A model generated the notes under the pieces. That model did no database searches, had not been told where the DNA came from, and was given only the letters and a program-made list of their open reading frames with translations. From Marinilabilia salmonicolor (GTDB lineage: Bacteria; Bacteroidota; Bacteroidia; Bacteroidales; Marinilabiliaceae), in contig NZ_PVTS01000015.1 of the NCBI RefSeq assembly GCF_003003035.1, positions 62,001 to 126,000 on the forward strand: a stretch of DNA of 64,000 nucleotides, in the 5' to 3' direction. Positions 17,091 through 25,266 of this stretch are shown piece after piece (position 1 is the first letter of the stretch; each line of letters begins with the position of its first letter). The position numbers were made by a program, and so were the translations under genes.

Positions 17091-18200
17091 TCATTTACTC
17101 CGGGCACCCCGAAAAAGGATATTCCGAAGGGCTTTAAAAAAATAGATAAAATCGGTACGAAGCGGTGCCCGGTGCCATTGACGAACATATCGCACTTCTG
17201 AGGCCTGAATCTCCTCAAGCGTTTCCGGCATATCGGCATAAAAGGGCGGAATCAGACCAGGCTTCACAGAAGTCCTGATTTTGACCACTTCAGAATCATA
17301 AAGTGACAGATATTGCGGGCTGACGGGACGCACACCTACCAATTTCATATCCCCTCTTAAAACATTGTAGATCATAGGCAATTCATCAATCCAGTAGCGG
17401 CGGACAAATGCACCCAGAAGTGTTACGCGCCTGTCGTCCTTAAATTTCCCACCTTTACAGAGATGATTCCTCCTATAAATATGCTCCTGCAAATATTCAC
17501 TAAAGGCCACCATTGTACGGAATTTAAAAACACGAATCGATTTTCCGTCTTTTCCAACTCTGTTAAGTTTCAGAAGGAAGCCATAATCTTCACGCACTTC
17601 AGCAGGCGGTTCGGCCACCTTGCGGACCACCAGATAATGGCGTCCGTGTATTACCTCATCGACCTCCGTCTCAAAGCCACAATAGGCCAACCGGCCCAAC
17701 ATTTCGTAAAAAGAAACAGGTTTATTCCTGCGCAACGACGAAGCGTTAAGCAACCAACGTGCCGCATTGATTCCGGGCATTACTCTCTTTGTCAGATAAT
17801 CAAAAAAATAATGAACCTGCCCAAGAATCGAAGGCGAGGTTCTGTAAATCCGATGACGCCGAAGCCGGGTTGTCTCCAGGCAACAAACAAAACACCCATC
17901 CACTTCAAGCTTCCGGTTCACTGCGCATAAAAAGCCGCATAGACCGTTGACACTATTAAGATTCTGAAGATTTACAATAAACCTATAGTTTTGCCTTGGC
18001 TGAACGGCAATGTTAAAAGCCTGTGAAGTTGAAACGACCAATGAATCAAAAGAGGCAGGATTCCCAAACCTGGAAATAAAACGTGACACAGATCCACCGG
18101 AGTTTTCAGCCACAATGGTCTGAACATCCACCTCCTTTTTATGGACTTTCATGGATGCAGGTGCAATTGAAACCACAGAATTTTTGTAAACGTAGAACAT
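17091..18200 (-). CDS. sugar-phosphate transferase, atypical, without membrane hairpin
   Basis: The C-terminal half (about residues 207-369) is a bacterial sugar transferase domain of the kind that starts polysaccharide synthesis on undecaprenyl phosphate. It has LNRVGKDGKSIRVFKFRTM, then YWIDELPMIYNVLRGDMKLVGVRP with the catalytic Asp272-Glu273 pair. The membrane re-entrant helix that normally precedes RVGKDGK is missing. Instead residues 70-195 carry soluble sequence ending GFETEVDEVIHGRHYLVVRK, which looks like the last strands of a class I methyltransferase fold. I chose the ATG at 18200, preceded by AAGAAGCAGG; an upstream start at 18248 would overlap the epimerase gene by 38 bp. Membrane association is unexplained. 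Confidence 0.82.
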   Translation of the reverse strand: MFYVYKNSVVSIAPASMKVHKKEVDVQTIVAENSGGSVSRFISRFGNPASFDSLVVSTSQAFNIAVQPRQNYRFIVNLQNLNSVNGLCGFLCAVNRKLEVDGCFVCCLETTRLRRHRIYRTSPSILGQVHYFFDYLTKRVMPGINAARWLLNASSLRRNKPVSFYEMLGRLAYCGFETEVDEVIHGRHYLVVRKVAEPPAEVREDYGFLLKLNRVGKDGKSIRVFKFRTMVAFSEYLQEHIYRRNHLCKGGKFKDDRRVTLLGAFVRRYWIDELPMIYNVLRGDMKLVGVRPVSPQYLSLYDSEVVKIRTSVKPGLIPPFYADMPETLEEIQASEVRYVRQWHRAPLRTDFIYFFKALRNILFRGARSK

Positions 18201-18210
18201 ACCTGCTTCT

Positions 18211-19206
18211 TTATGATTTGTCAATTCCCTCTTCAACTCGCCATTCAATTAAGGCCTCCAGACCGTCTTCCAACGTATATTCGGCCATAAAACCAAGCAA
18301 ATCGGAAGCTTTACGAGTATCCCCGATGCGATTTTTCACCAAACGACGGTTGTCATCTTCGGAATAAGGTTTGTACTCGACCTTTAAATCCGATTCTTTC
18401 AGGCGCAGAATGGTATCACACAATTCCCGAACGGAAGTCTGCACTCCGGTTCCAACATTGAAAAACTCATCCGTCTCGTCGGAAGCCAGCGCAAGAACAT
18501 TGGCCCGGGCCACATCACGTACATACACAAAATCATAAGCCTGAGAACCATCCCCGTTAATGATCGGAGGTTCATGTTGCGCAATCTTATTGAGCATGAT
18601 GGGCACCACTCCGGAATAAACCGCATGCTGGTCCTGATTCGGCCCATATACATTCATATACCTCAACCCCACATAATTAAGCCCGTACCGATCAAAATAA
18701 GCCCGACACATGGCCTCTCCGGAGATTTTGGTGGCTCCGTAAAAGTTTTTGTTATTGAAAGGATGATCTTCCTCCATTGGAACCTGCACCGCATCTCCGT
18801 AAACCGAGGCCGAAGAAGAATAAACCAACCGCTTCACCCCATGACGCGCACATGCTTCAAGCACATTAAATGTACCCGCCACATTCACCTCAAATGCGGT
18901 ACGCGGAAAATCACGACAGTGCAACAGCCACATCGCCGCCAAATGAATCACATAATCCATTCCCGCCACAGCCTTGTCAAGAATATCCGTATCACGAATG
19001 TCACCCCCAAATTCAAAAATCCTGCAACGTGTATCCCGAAGACTTTTCTCGATATTCTCCTGCTTCCCCCGAACAAAATTATCGTATATCACCACTTCGC
19101 CCACCGGGTATTTCAACAGTTCCTCCACCACAAAGCTGCCAATGAATCCGGCCCCTCCAATGACAAGAATTTTTTTATCGGTCAGTTTTTGGTTGATGTG
19201 TATCAT
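18211..19206 (-). CDS. NAD-dependent epimerase/dehydratase (nucleotide-sugar)
   Basis: This 331-residue extended short-chain dehydrogenase has the NAD motif GGAGFIGS (residues 17-24), the catalytic Ser in YSSSASVYGD and the YxxxK pair Tyr156/Lys160 in NFYGATK. The sequence DNFVRGKQENI and the NVYGPNQDQHAVYSGVVPIM block are typical of UDP-glucose/GlcNAc 4-epimerase-like enzymes. It probably makes the nucleotide sugar used by the sugar transferase 10 bp downstream. The start is the ATG at 19206; a TTG seven codons upstream is less likely. Confidence 0.92.
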   Translation of the reverse strand: MIHINQKLTDKKILVIGGAGFIGSFVVEELLKYPVGEVVIYDNFVRGKQENIEKSLRDTRCRIFEFGGDIRDTDILDKAVAGMDYVIHLAAMWLLHCRDFPRTAFEVNVAGTFNVLEACARHGVKRLVYSSSASVYGDAVQVPMEEDHPFNNKNFYGATKISGEAMCRAYFDRYGLNYVGLRYMNVYGPNQDQHAVYSGVVPIMLNKIAQHEPPIINGDGSQAYDFVYVRDVARANVLALASDETDEFFNVGTGVQTSVRELCDTILRLKESDLKVEYKPYSEDDNRRLVKNRIGDTRKASDLLGFMAEYTLEDGLEALIEWRVEEGIDKS

Positions 19207-19248
19207 AGATTGGTATTGGTTAAACAATCGTTATTCAACAGACGGGTT

Positions 19249-19292
19249 GAGGCTAGAGGTTAGAGGTTAGAGGCTATAGGTTGGAGGTTAGA
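19249..19292 (+). repeat. short TTAGAGG-type tandem repeat
   Basis: A run of imperfect 7-8 bp units (GGTTAGA, GGCTAGA, GGTTGGA) lies just upstream of the minus-strand epimerase gene. A related AGATTAGAGATTA run occurs at 12560-12605. Confidence 0.65.
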
Positions 19293-19391
19293 CAGTCCGG
19301 CATATTTGGCAGCATAGACAGAAAACCCAAATACCCTTGCATACAAATAACTACCCCCATGACTCCCAAAATTCATCCGTTTTATTAAGTT

Positions 19392-20666
19392 TTAAAATTT
19401 CGCGTTAAAAAGATTCACAAACCCGGGAAGCGGATCATCCAGCTCATCCACTCCATTCACAAAATCAAAAGAGAGCGGTTCCATAAACTCCTGAAAGGTC
19501 AACTTTCCGGTTTGCATTTTACGGATGCCATCAGCAATATCGCCCCAGGCAAGCCACCAACGTGGGCCAAATATTTGCTGCGGTTGTGCAGAAAGATCCT
19601 TCCCCATAGCGACTAAGAGCGCAAAATGATTAAAGTTGATCCCACAATGAGTTGCCAGTGATTGTGTTTTATACAGTCGTGGATTGAGCTCCAGCAACAG
19701 CAATTTTTCCTGACGACTGTCGTAAATGAACTCCAACTCACAACTGCCATGGTAATCCATGTAATCAAGATATTTCTTCGTTGCAGCAACCCCTTCAGGA
19801 CACGGCTCACTCACCGACAGCGCAGTACTTCCAAAAGTCCGGGTTGCCCTGATGCGGCGGGAAGAAAATACAATGGAATGCCCCGTTTGCCTATCCCGAA
19901 ATGCTCCGATGCTGAACATCTTTTCACCGCCCTCATCACTGACCTTTTGCTGAACAATTAACGGAATGTCCTTCTCCCCTTTTAATACAGTTTCCAATTC
20001 CTGTCGCGAAAAAACCTCAACCGCCTGAATGCCCTTTCTGGCAAACAATTTTTTACCACGCTGCTCTTTCACCAGCAGCGGAAAGGACAAACCGGATTCA
20101 TCTATATCAAAAGCATCCTCTCCCTGATGGGTCTCAGGCATATCCACTCCGGCTTCACGGGCCAGTTGATACTGAACAAGTTTGTCCATTAGCCGCTGCT
20201 GAAGCAGATAATCCTGATTTAAAGCAAAAACCTCACTCAGTTTATCCAGGCCAAATTCAATCATTGAGTCCAGCAACCATTCGGCATCTCCCACAATAAG
20301 GACCGGGGTTTTTCCACAAGACCGGATTATTTTTCCCGTATCAAAAACAAAAGACCAAAACTTCCGGGGTTCTCTTTTGTAATCAGGCGAAAGCACGGGA
20401 ACTGCATAGCGTGAGTAGAAAGCAAGTGCCCGGGGATTAAAATCAAGAACTACGGTCATAAGCCCTTCTTTGCCATGCCCGCGAACAATGGCCAGCTGAT
20501 TGGCAAAAGCACCATCGGTTAACACGGGCACATAATGCTGACGCAAACCTTTAACAGCCACTTTGATTCCATCCGGCTCCAACGGAACCAGGTTCCGGTA
20601 ATCGAATTGCATCTGGGCAATCTCCCGGGAAAGTGATTGAAAAAAAGGATATGGTGAAGCCGGCAT
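19392..20666 (-). CDS. ATP-grasp domain protein
   Basis: This 424-residue protein resembles carbamoyl-phosphate-synthase-like ATP-grasp ligases. The central part has FPLLVKEQRGKKLFARKGIQAVEV (ATP-binding strand and loop) and the C-terminal part LLLLELNPRLYKTQSLATHCGINF holds the Glu and Asn metal ligands. Such enzymes join a carboxylate to an amine or other nucleophile through an acyl phosphate. In polysaccharide clusters they may attach amino acids to sugars, but the substrate here is unknown. It is 185 bp upstream of the epimerase gene and could be the first gene of that operon. Confidence 0.82.
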   Translation of the reverse strand: MPASPYPFFQSLSREIAQMQFDYRNLVPLEPDGIKVAVKGLRQHYVPVLTDGAFANQLAIVRGHGKEGLMTVVLDFNPRALAFYSRYAVPVLSPDYKREPRKFWSFVFDTGKIIRSCGKTPVLIVGDAEWLLDSMIEFGLDKLSEVFALNQDYLLQQRLMDKLVQYQLAREAGVDMPETHQGEDAFDIDESGLSFPLLVKEQRGKKLFARKGIQAVEVFSRQELETVLKGEKDIPLIVQQKVSDEGGEKMFSIGAFRDRQTGHSIVFSSRRIRATRTFGSTALSVSEPCPEGVAATKKYLDYMDYHGSCELEFIYDSRQEKLLLLELNPRLYKTQSLATHCGINFNHFALLVAMGKDLSAQPQQIFGPRWWLAWGDIADGIRKMQTGKLTFQEFMEPLSFDFVNGVDELDDPLPGFVNLFNAKF

Positions 20667-20811
20667 AGCTAAATTGAGATTCGGTTAAACTGCTCAAAAA
20701 ATACGGCTCCTGCCCCTATTTTTCAACATCTTTTTGGCAAACACACTGCAGATAAGTATTAAATGAGAAGATTGAACGATTAAGAGGTTCGCAACCAATC
20801 CCAAAAACATA

Positions 20812-20846
20812 AAAAAAGCTCCGAACGGACAATCCGAACGGAGCTT
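20812..20846 (-). terminator. intrinsic terminator of metK
   Basis: On the minus strand AAGCTCCG and CGGAGCTT pair as the outer stem, with an inner CGG/CCG pairing across a small internal loop, followed by seven T residues. It lies 25 bp after the metK stop. Confidence 0.85.
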
Positions 20847-20870
20847 CAGCCTGAAAAAATCAGGGTTCTT

Positions 20871-22121
20871 TTAAAGGCCGAAAGCCTCTTTTATTTTATC
20901 CACATAATCCAGTTTCTCCCAGGTGAAAAACTCTACTTCACGCTCAACTTCCTCACCGTTTTCGAGGAAAGTCACTTTGTCGGTATATGGATCACGTCCC
21001 ATGTGTCCATAGGCTGCAGTAGGCGTAAAGATAGGGTTCTTAAGTTCCAGGCGACTGATGATTTTTCCGGGACGAAGATCGAATAATTCGTTGATCTTTT
21101 CGGCAATTTCACCATCAGTCAACTTCACATTGGCCGAACCATAGGTATTGACGTACAGACCTACCGGCTGGGCAACACCGATGGCATAAGCCACCTGAAC
21201 CAGCACTTCATCAGCAACTCCGGCAGCTACCATATTCTTGGCAATGTGACGGGTTGCATAGGCAGCAGACCGGTCAACTTTGGAACAATCCTTTCCTGAG
21301 AAAGCACCACCTCCGTGGGCACCTTTTCCACCGTAAGTATCTACGATGATTTTACGGCCGGTAAGACCGGTGTCACCATGAGGACCACCTATCACAAAAC
21401 GACCGGTGGGGTTCACGTGCAATTTGTATCCGTTAAAAAGCTTTTGAATATCCTCTCTCAATTTAGCCTTTACACGGGGAATCAGAATATTTCTGACATC
21501 ATCCTCAATCTTTTTCTGCATCACAGCATCATCGGCATCAAAGGGATCATGCTGAGTAGAGACAACAATGGTATCAACATCCACCGGGGTATTGTCATCA
21601 TTGTATTTAATGGTCACCTGCGACTTGGAGTCCGGACGCAGATAAGTCATCTCTTTACCTTCGCGGCGAATATCGGCCAGTTCCTGAAGTAGCACATGCG
21701 ACAGATACAACGGCAACGGCATGAAGTTTTCGGTATCTTTACAGGCATAACCAAACATCATTCCCTGGTCACCGGCTCCCTGGTTGTCCTCTCCGTCACG
21801 ATCCACACCACGATTGATGTCATCACTTTGTTCGTGCAATGCAGAAATAACACCACATGAACCAGAATCAAACATGTAATCGGCTTCTGTATAACCAATA
21901 CGTTTGATGGTATCACGTGCAACTTTCTGAACCGGCACATAACCGGAAGTTCTTACTTCCCCACTTACTACTACCAGTCCGGTAGTAACCAGTGTTTCAC
22001 AAGCAACTTTTGAATTGGCGTCCTGACGCAGCAGTTCATCCAGCACTGCATCAGAAATCTGGTCGGCTACTTTGTCAGGATGTCCTTCCGACACAGATTC
22101 CGAGGTAAATAAATATCCCAT
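20871..22121 (-). CDS. metK: S-adenosylmethionine synthetase
   Basis: This 416-residue enzyme makes S-adenosylmethionine from methionine and ATP. It starts [21 protein letters not shown], which contains the methionine/ATP-binding His-Pro-Asp-Lys. The two signature motifs [12 protein letters not shown] and GGGAFSGKD are intact. The frame extends upstream to a GTG at 22169, but the conserved start is the ATG at 22121. A SAM-II-like riboswitch and a strong promoter lie upstream and a good terminator downstream, so it is a self-regulated single-gene unit. Confidence 0.98.
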   Translation of the reverse strand: MGYLFTSESVSEGHPDKVADQISDAVLDELLRQDANSKVACETLVTTGLVVVSGEVRTSGYVPVQKVARDTIKRIGYTEADYMFDSGSCGVISALHEQSDDINRGVDRDGEDNQGAGDQGMMFGYACKDTENFMPLPLYLSHVLLQELADIRREGKEMTYLRPDSKSQVTIKYNDDNTPVDVDTIVVSTQHDPFDADDAVMQKKIEDDVRNILIPRVKAKLREDIQKLFNGYKLHVNPTGRFVIGGPHGDTGLTGRKIIVDTYGGKGAHGGGAFSGKDCSKVDRSAAYATRHIAKNMVAAGVADEVLVQVAYAIGVAQPVGLYVNTYGSANVKLTDGEIAEKINELFDLRPGKIISRLELKNPIFTPTAAYGHMGRDPYTDKVTFLENGEEVEREVEFFTWEKLDYVDKIKEAFGL

Positions 22122-22212
22122 AACATTACAATTACAGTAATTTCGAACCATTCGATGATCCGGAATCACAATTCAACAATTAAAATATGAAGGGATGGAA
22201 AAACTAAAAGGC

Positions 22213-22276
22213 AAGCTAAAATCGCATTTTAGCATTGTTTTATAGTGGTTGCAAGCAGGCAAATCCATCCACTTTT
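22213..22276 (-). ncRNA. SAM-II-like riboswitch in the metK leader
   Basis: Read on the minus strand, a P1 stem AGTGG (22273-22269) pairs with CCACT (22248-22244). The enclosed loop reads ATTTGCCTGCTTGCAA, and the stem is followed by TATAAAACAATGCTAAAA. This matches the SAM-II aptamer layout (ATTT...TTGCAA - P1 - ATAAA - GCTAAA). The terminal GCTAAAAT is then repeated as ATTTTAGC, an 8-bp hairpin that could compete with ligand folding. It starts about at the predicted transcript 5' end. The match is by memory of the consensus, without a covariance search. Confidence 0.75.
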
Positions 22277-22282
22277 ATGTTG

Positions 22283-22317
22283 CAAATATAGAGGTTATTT
22301 AGAATTATTCAAAAAAG
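22283..22317 (-). promoter_or_regulatory. metK promoter
   Basis: On the minus strand TTTTTTG is followed after 19 nt by TATATTTG, an exact TAnnTTTG -7 box (22290-22283). The predicted start is near 22276, right at the first base of the riboswitch. Confidence 0.75.
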
Positions 22318-22604
22318 TGGAGGGTTTTTCTTTTTAAAACAAAAACAGTGCAGTACGAATTAAGAATCAGACTAGCGGAAGCTGCCACAAAAACGCACTC
22401 AGCCAATAAGCTAATTAACAAATCATTAAAAAAAGACCTCGAACAATAAAATACAATCCCTGTACAATATTACCCTCCCAAATGGTTAAAGAATCCCTTT
22501 CATTCAACACACCTGAACTACGATTTCTCTTTGCAGCTAAAAAAATCACAACACTTACTGCGAAAAGTACAACCACAACTTCAGCAAAATTTCAGAAAAC
22601 AATT

Positions 22605-22631
22605 TTGTACTATTTTGACCTAAAACAGAAT
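22605..22631 (+). promoter_or_regulatory. candidate HTCS operator, weak copy
   Basis: TTGTACTA-N11-AACAGAAT lies exactly 32 bp upstream of TAATTTTG (22664-22671). The first half matches GTGTACAA at 6 of 8 positions; the second half keeps only the GAA core. It gains weight from its spacing, which is the same as at three other promoters of the locus. Confidence 0.4.
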
Positions 22632-22663
22632 TTTTCTGCCCCATTGCCACCACCTGTCTTTAT

Positions 22664-22671
22664 TAATTTTG
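22664..22671 (+). promoter_or_regulatory. -7 box of the large repeat lipoprotein gene
   Basis: TAATTTTG matches TAnnTTTG exactly and lies 74 bp before the start codon. No clear -33 element is visible, as expected for an activator-dependent promoter. Confidence 0.5.
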
Positions 22672-22745
22672 AATCAGTATTAAATCAACGCTGACATATA
22701 ATAAAAACAGCAATTAAATAGTCAAATCTTAAAGAACACAGAGGT

Positions 22746-24566
22746 ATGAAAAAAATTAATTTTCTTTTTTCTTTTATGATGATCTTTGCGCTTCTCTTTG
22801 CAGGATGCAGTGAAGATGATGAAATCAGTAGCGAAGCATTGCTTCCCTCTATGCTGAAGTATGCCGAAACCGGGAATGCCTTCCAGGGAAAAGCCCTGGA
22901 AACTCCCCGCCCTCTCATACAAAGTACATCCATCCCGATTTTTTCCATCGAAAGCGGCAGTGCCAGCGAAGGAGGAGAATTTATTGATGGTGTTTTTGAA
23001 ATTGCAGACTCAACCGGTGTTATTACCTTACCCGACGGGAACCCGTTAATTGCAGGGGTCTATTCTCTCAACATTTCTGTAGAAAACAATGCCGGAAGCA
23101 AAACTTTTGAGAATGCCTACAGCGTAAAGATTTTACCCGCTAAGGCAGAAGAGCTTGTTTACGGAACCGGAACACCTGTATTGGTCAGGGGAACAGGAGA
23201 TGCAACAGAAATTCCTACCTTCAGGGGTACTCAACCTGCAACATTTGCATTGGAAGGAGACACTGAATTTACCATCAACCCAGAAACAGGCGCAATTTCA
23301 CTCCCTGCCGAAAGCACACTTGACGCAGGAAGCTATTCACTTACCATTACTGTAACGAATGAGGCAGGCACGGTAACTTTCGAAAATGCAGTAGCCATCC
23401 AGGTGGAGACAACTCCCTACAACCTGATTTACGAGCCCAACCAGATTAATGGTATTGAAACAGAACCTTCCCAAAGTGGAATTCCCGGAATTGAAGGCAC
23501 CAACAATGAAGAAAACCCAATCGTTTTCTCTCTTGCTGATAACTATTCAGGTAATTTCTCAATTGACGATGGAAACGGACGCATCTCATTGATGAATGAT
23601 CATACTTTGGCTGCAGGAAGTTATGCACTGGATGTAATCGCTGCCAACAATCATGGCGAGACGCTCTTTGAAGGAGCAATCACTTTTGACATTATTGAAC
23701 TGGTAGAACTCCCTGCCTCCAATTTATTGTATAACCCAGACGCTTATTCGGTATTTGAAGGGTATGGATTTACCTCAGCACAACCAACAGTCGAAGGCAC
23801 CACTCCCATCACTTATTCTTTGGCTGATGACTTAGGAGCACTGACCATCGATCCAGAAACCGGTATTATTACCCTTGCTGACGGACACAGTATTACCGCC
23901 GGGACCTACAGCATTGATGTTATTGCAACCAACACAGTAGATGCAGTAACCTTTACAGGAGCTGTAACACTTGAGGTTAAGGCAGCTGTAATAGAACAGG
24001 TATTTATTGACGGTTGGGAAGGACTTTCACCAGCAGCCGGAGAAACCCGCCTGGGTAATATGAAGCAAGTGTCTCTTGAAGGAACCCCTGTTCAGGCAGA
24101 TAATAACCGTTGGGAGTTCGGATGGGGCAACTGGACTGTGCAGGATGTGGATGGCTTAAGTGCCAGAGGAGCCACGATGGTTCCCAATCGGACAAACAAT
24201 GATGACTGGCTGATTGCAGAATACGTTGACCTGACCAACCATGCAATGGCAGAACTTTACCTGGCTGGTTATTCACGCTACGGAACCAACGACAACAACT
24301 CTCTGACACTGGTTGTTTCCACGGATTACATGGGTGATGTAACCACCGCCACATGGACTGAAGTACCGTTTGAATCGATACACAACTTCACCTCCTCACA
24401 GGAGCGAATTGTTGATCTTTCCGCTTTCGATGGCGAAGTAATTACCATCGCTCTGCGCCAGACAACCATTCCAACTATCACTGATACCGGAGAAGAAGAT
24501 TATACCAACTGTACACGTACAACTTCTATCTGGAGATTTGCTGTAAATGCATTGAGTCTTCAATAA
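22746..24566 (+). CDS. SusE/SGBP-like surface lipoprotein with four repeated beta-modules
   Basis: This 606-residue lipoprotein has a signal ending LLFAGC (lipid-modified Cys20). Four imperfect repeats (about residues 58-130, 145-225, 245-320, 340-415) each end in a pattern like DAGSYSLTITVTNEAGTVTFENA, resembling cadherin-like/Ig-like modules. The last 190 residues form a different domain with WRFAVNALSL at the end, similar to galactose-binding-like choice-of-anchor domains. The same repeat occurs once in the 136-residue lipoprotein before SusC. It is probably a surface glycan-binding protein of the locus, but this is inferred from context and architecture. Confidence 0.75.
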   Translation: MKKINFLFSFMMIFALLFAGCSEDDEISSEALLPSMLKYAETGNAFQGKALETPRPLIQSTSIPIFSIESGSASEGGEFIDGVFEIADSTGVITLPDGNPLIAGVYSLNISVENNAGSKTFENAYSVKILPAKAEELVYGTGTPVLVRGTGDATEIPTFRGTQPATFALEGDTEFTINPETGAISLPAESTLDAGSYSLTITVTNEAGTVTFENAVAIQVETTPYNLIYEPNQINGIETEPSQSGIPGIEGTNNEENPIVFSLADNYSGNFSIDDGNGRISLMNDHTLAAGSYALDVIAANNHGETLFEGAITFDIIELVELPASNLLYNPDAYSVFEGYGFTSAQPTVEGTTPITYSLADDLGALTIDPETGIITLADGHSITAGTYSIDVIATNTVDAVTFTGAVTLEVKAAVIEQVFIDGWEGLSPAAGETRLGNMKQVSLEGTPVQADNNRWEFGWGNWTVQDVDGLSARGATMVPNRTNNDDWLIAEYVDLTNHAMAELYLAGYSRYGTNDNNSLTLVVSTDYMGDVTTATWTEVPFESIHNFTSSQERIVDLSAFDGEVITIALRQTTIPTITDTGEEDYTNCTRTTSIWRFAVNALSLQ

Positions 24567-24588
24567 GAACAAACATTAGCAAAACAAA

Positions 24589-24622
24589 TAAGAGGCTGCT
24601 CGTAAGGGTAGCCTCTTTTGTT
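24589..24622 (+). terminator. intrinsic terminator after the repeat lipoprotein
   Basis: AGAGGCTGC pairs with GTAGCCTCT (one mismatch) across an 8-nt loop, followed by TTTTGTTTT. Confidence 0.8.
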
Positions 24623-24645
24623 TTATAATGTTGTTGCGTTTTTAA

Positions 24646-24703
24646 AAGGTCGAAGGTCTTTAAGCAATAGCCTGGGCGAACGCCCCAGGGAAATTGTAAC
24701 AAC
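24646..24703 (+). repeat. dispersed hairpin repeat family B, copy 1
   Basis: GGTCGAAGGTCT, AGCAATAGCC and a CCTGGGCGAACGCCCCAGG hairpin occur in order. The layout resembles 61329-61386 (GGCTGAAAGCCT, AGCAATACCC, then a hairpin), though identity is modest. Confidence 0.5.
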
Positions 24704-24767
24704 TGAGGCTGTCCAAAAAGTCCAATTATTATGTCATTCTGAGCGCCTACCCCAAAAAAAGTTTGGA

Positions 24768-24935
24768 AAATAATGCGTAAATGACAGAATTGGCTCGTCC
24801 CTGGAAGGGGCAAATTTGAATAACTCCGGGTCGATAACCCGGAGTAAGGCTGAACGAATGGGATCAGGTCCCCGAATGGGGGCCAATAATTACAACCTTG
24901 ATTTTAAATTTGTTGTAAAAACATATCATTGGTAG
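24768..24935 (+). repeat. dispersed repeat family A, copy 1
   Basis: This segment matches 30844-31010 read on the minus strand, at roughly 80 percent over the 108-bp core (24782-24891). It contains three small hairpins, including CCGGGTCGATAACCCGG, and ends in CATTGGTAG. Confidence 0.8.
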
Positions 24936-25173
24936 CTTGTCAAAGAATCTATTCGCTTAAAAGACAGATGTTTCGACTAAGCTCAACGTGAAACTTTTTT
25001 AGTGCTTCGGACTTTGGGGACAACGCCGGGAGGATTGATTTAAGCAAATTTCTAAAATGCTTCAGATGGTAAATCAGTTGAAGGGCACCTTAAAGGTGAT
25101 GTTGTGTGTGACTCAAGGTTTAACCAAAATTATGATGCAAAAATGACTTTAAATCAAAACTCTGCCTATGTCT

Positions 25174-25221
25174 AAAAAATAGCGTGGGCTGATTTTCATT
25201 CTTTAGAAAATCAACCCACGC
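25174..25221 (-). terminator. intrinsic terminator of the T9SS PL8 gene
   Basis: On the minus strand GCGTGGGTTGATTTTC pairs with GAAAATCAGCCCACGC (one G-T/mismatch) across an 8-nt loop, then TATTTTTT. It lies 46 bp after the stop codon. Confidence 0.85.
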
Positions 25222-25266
25222 CACCCGGAATGCCTTCGAAAAAGCAGCACCTCAATGCTCTGATAA

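Larger units (their letters stand above)
24623..25173. other. repeat mosaic between convergent genes
   Basis: This stretch holds several dispersed Bacteroidota repeats: family B at 24646-24703, family A at 24768-24935, and a TTCGACTAAGCTCAACGTGA element at about 24970-24990. A GTCATTCTGAGCGC element sits at 24733. I see no coding sequence. Confidence 0.6.

Noticed and set aside
22122-22169. N-terminal extension of MetK from a GTG codon
   Set aside because: The conserved MetK start [17 protein letters not shown] begins at 22121, and the extension is not similar to family members.
22482-22694. 70-residue plus-strand open frame upstream of the repeat lipoprotein
   Set aside because: It covers the promoter and candidate operator, has low-complexity Thr/Lys runs and no ribosome-binding or family signal.
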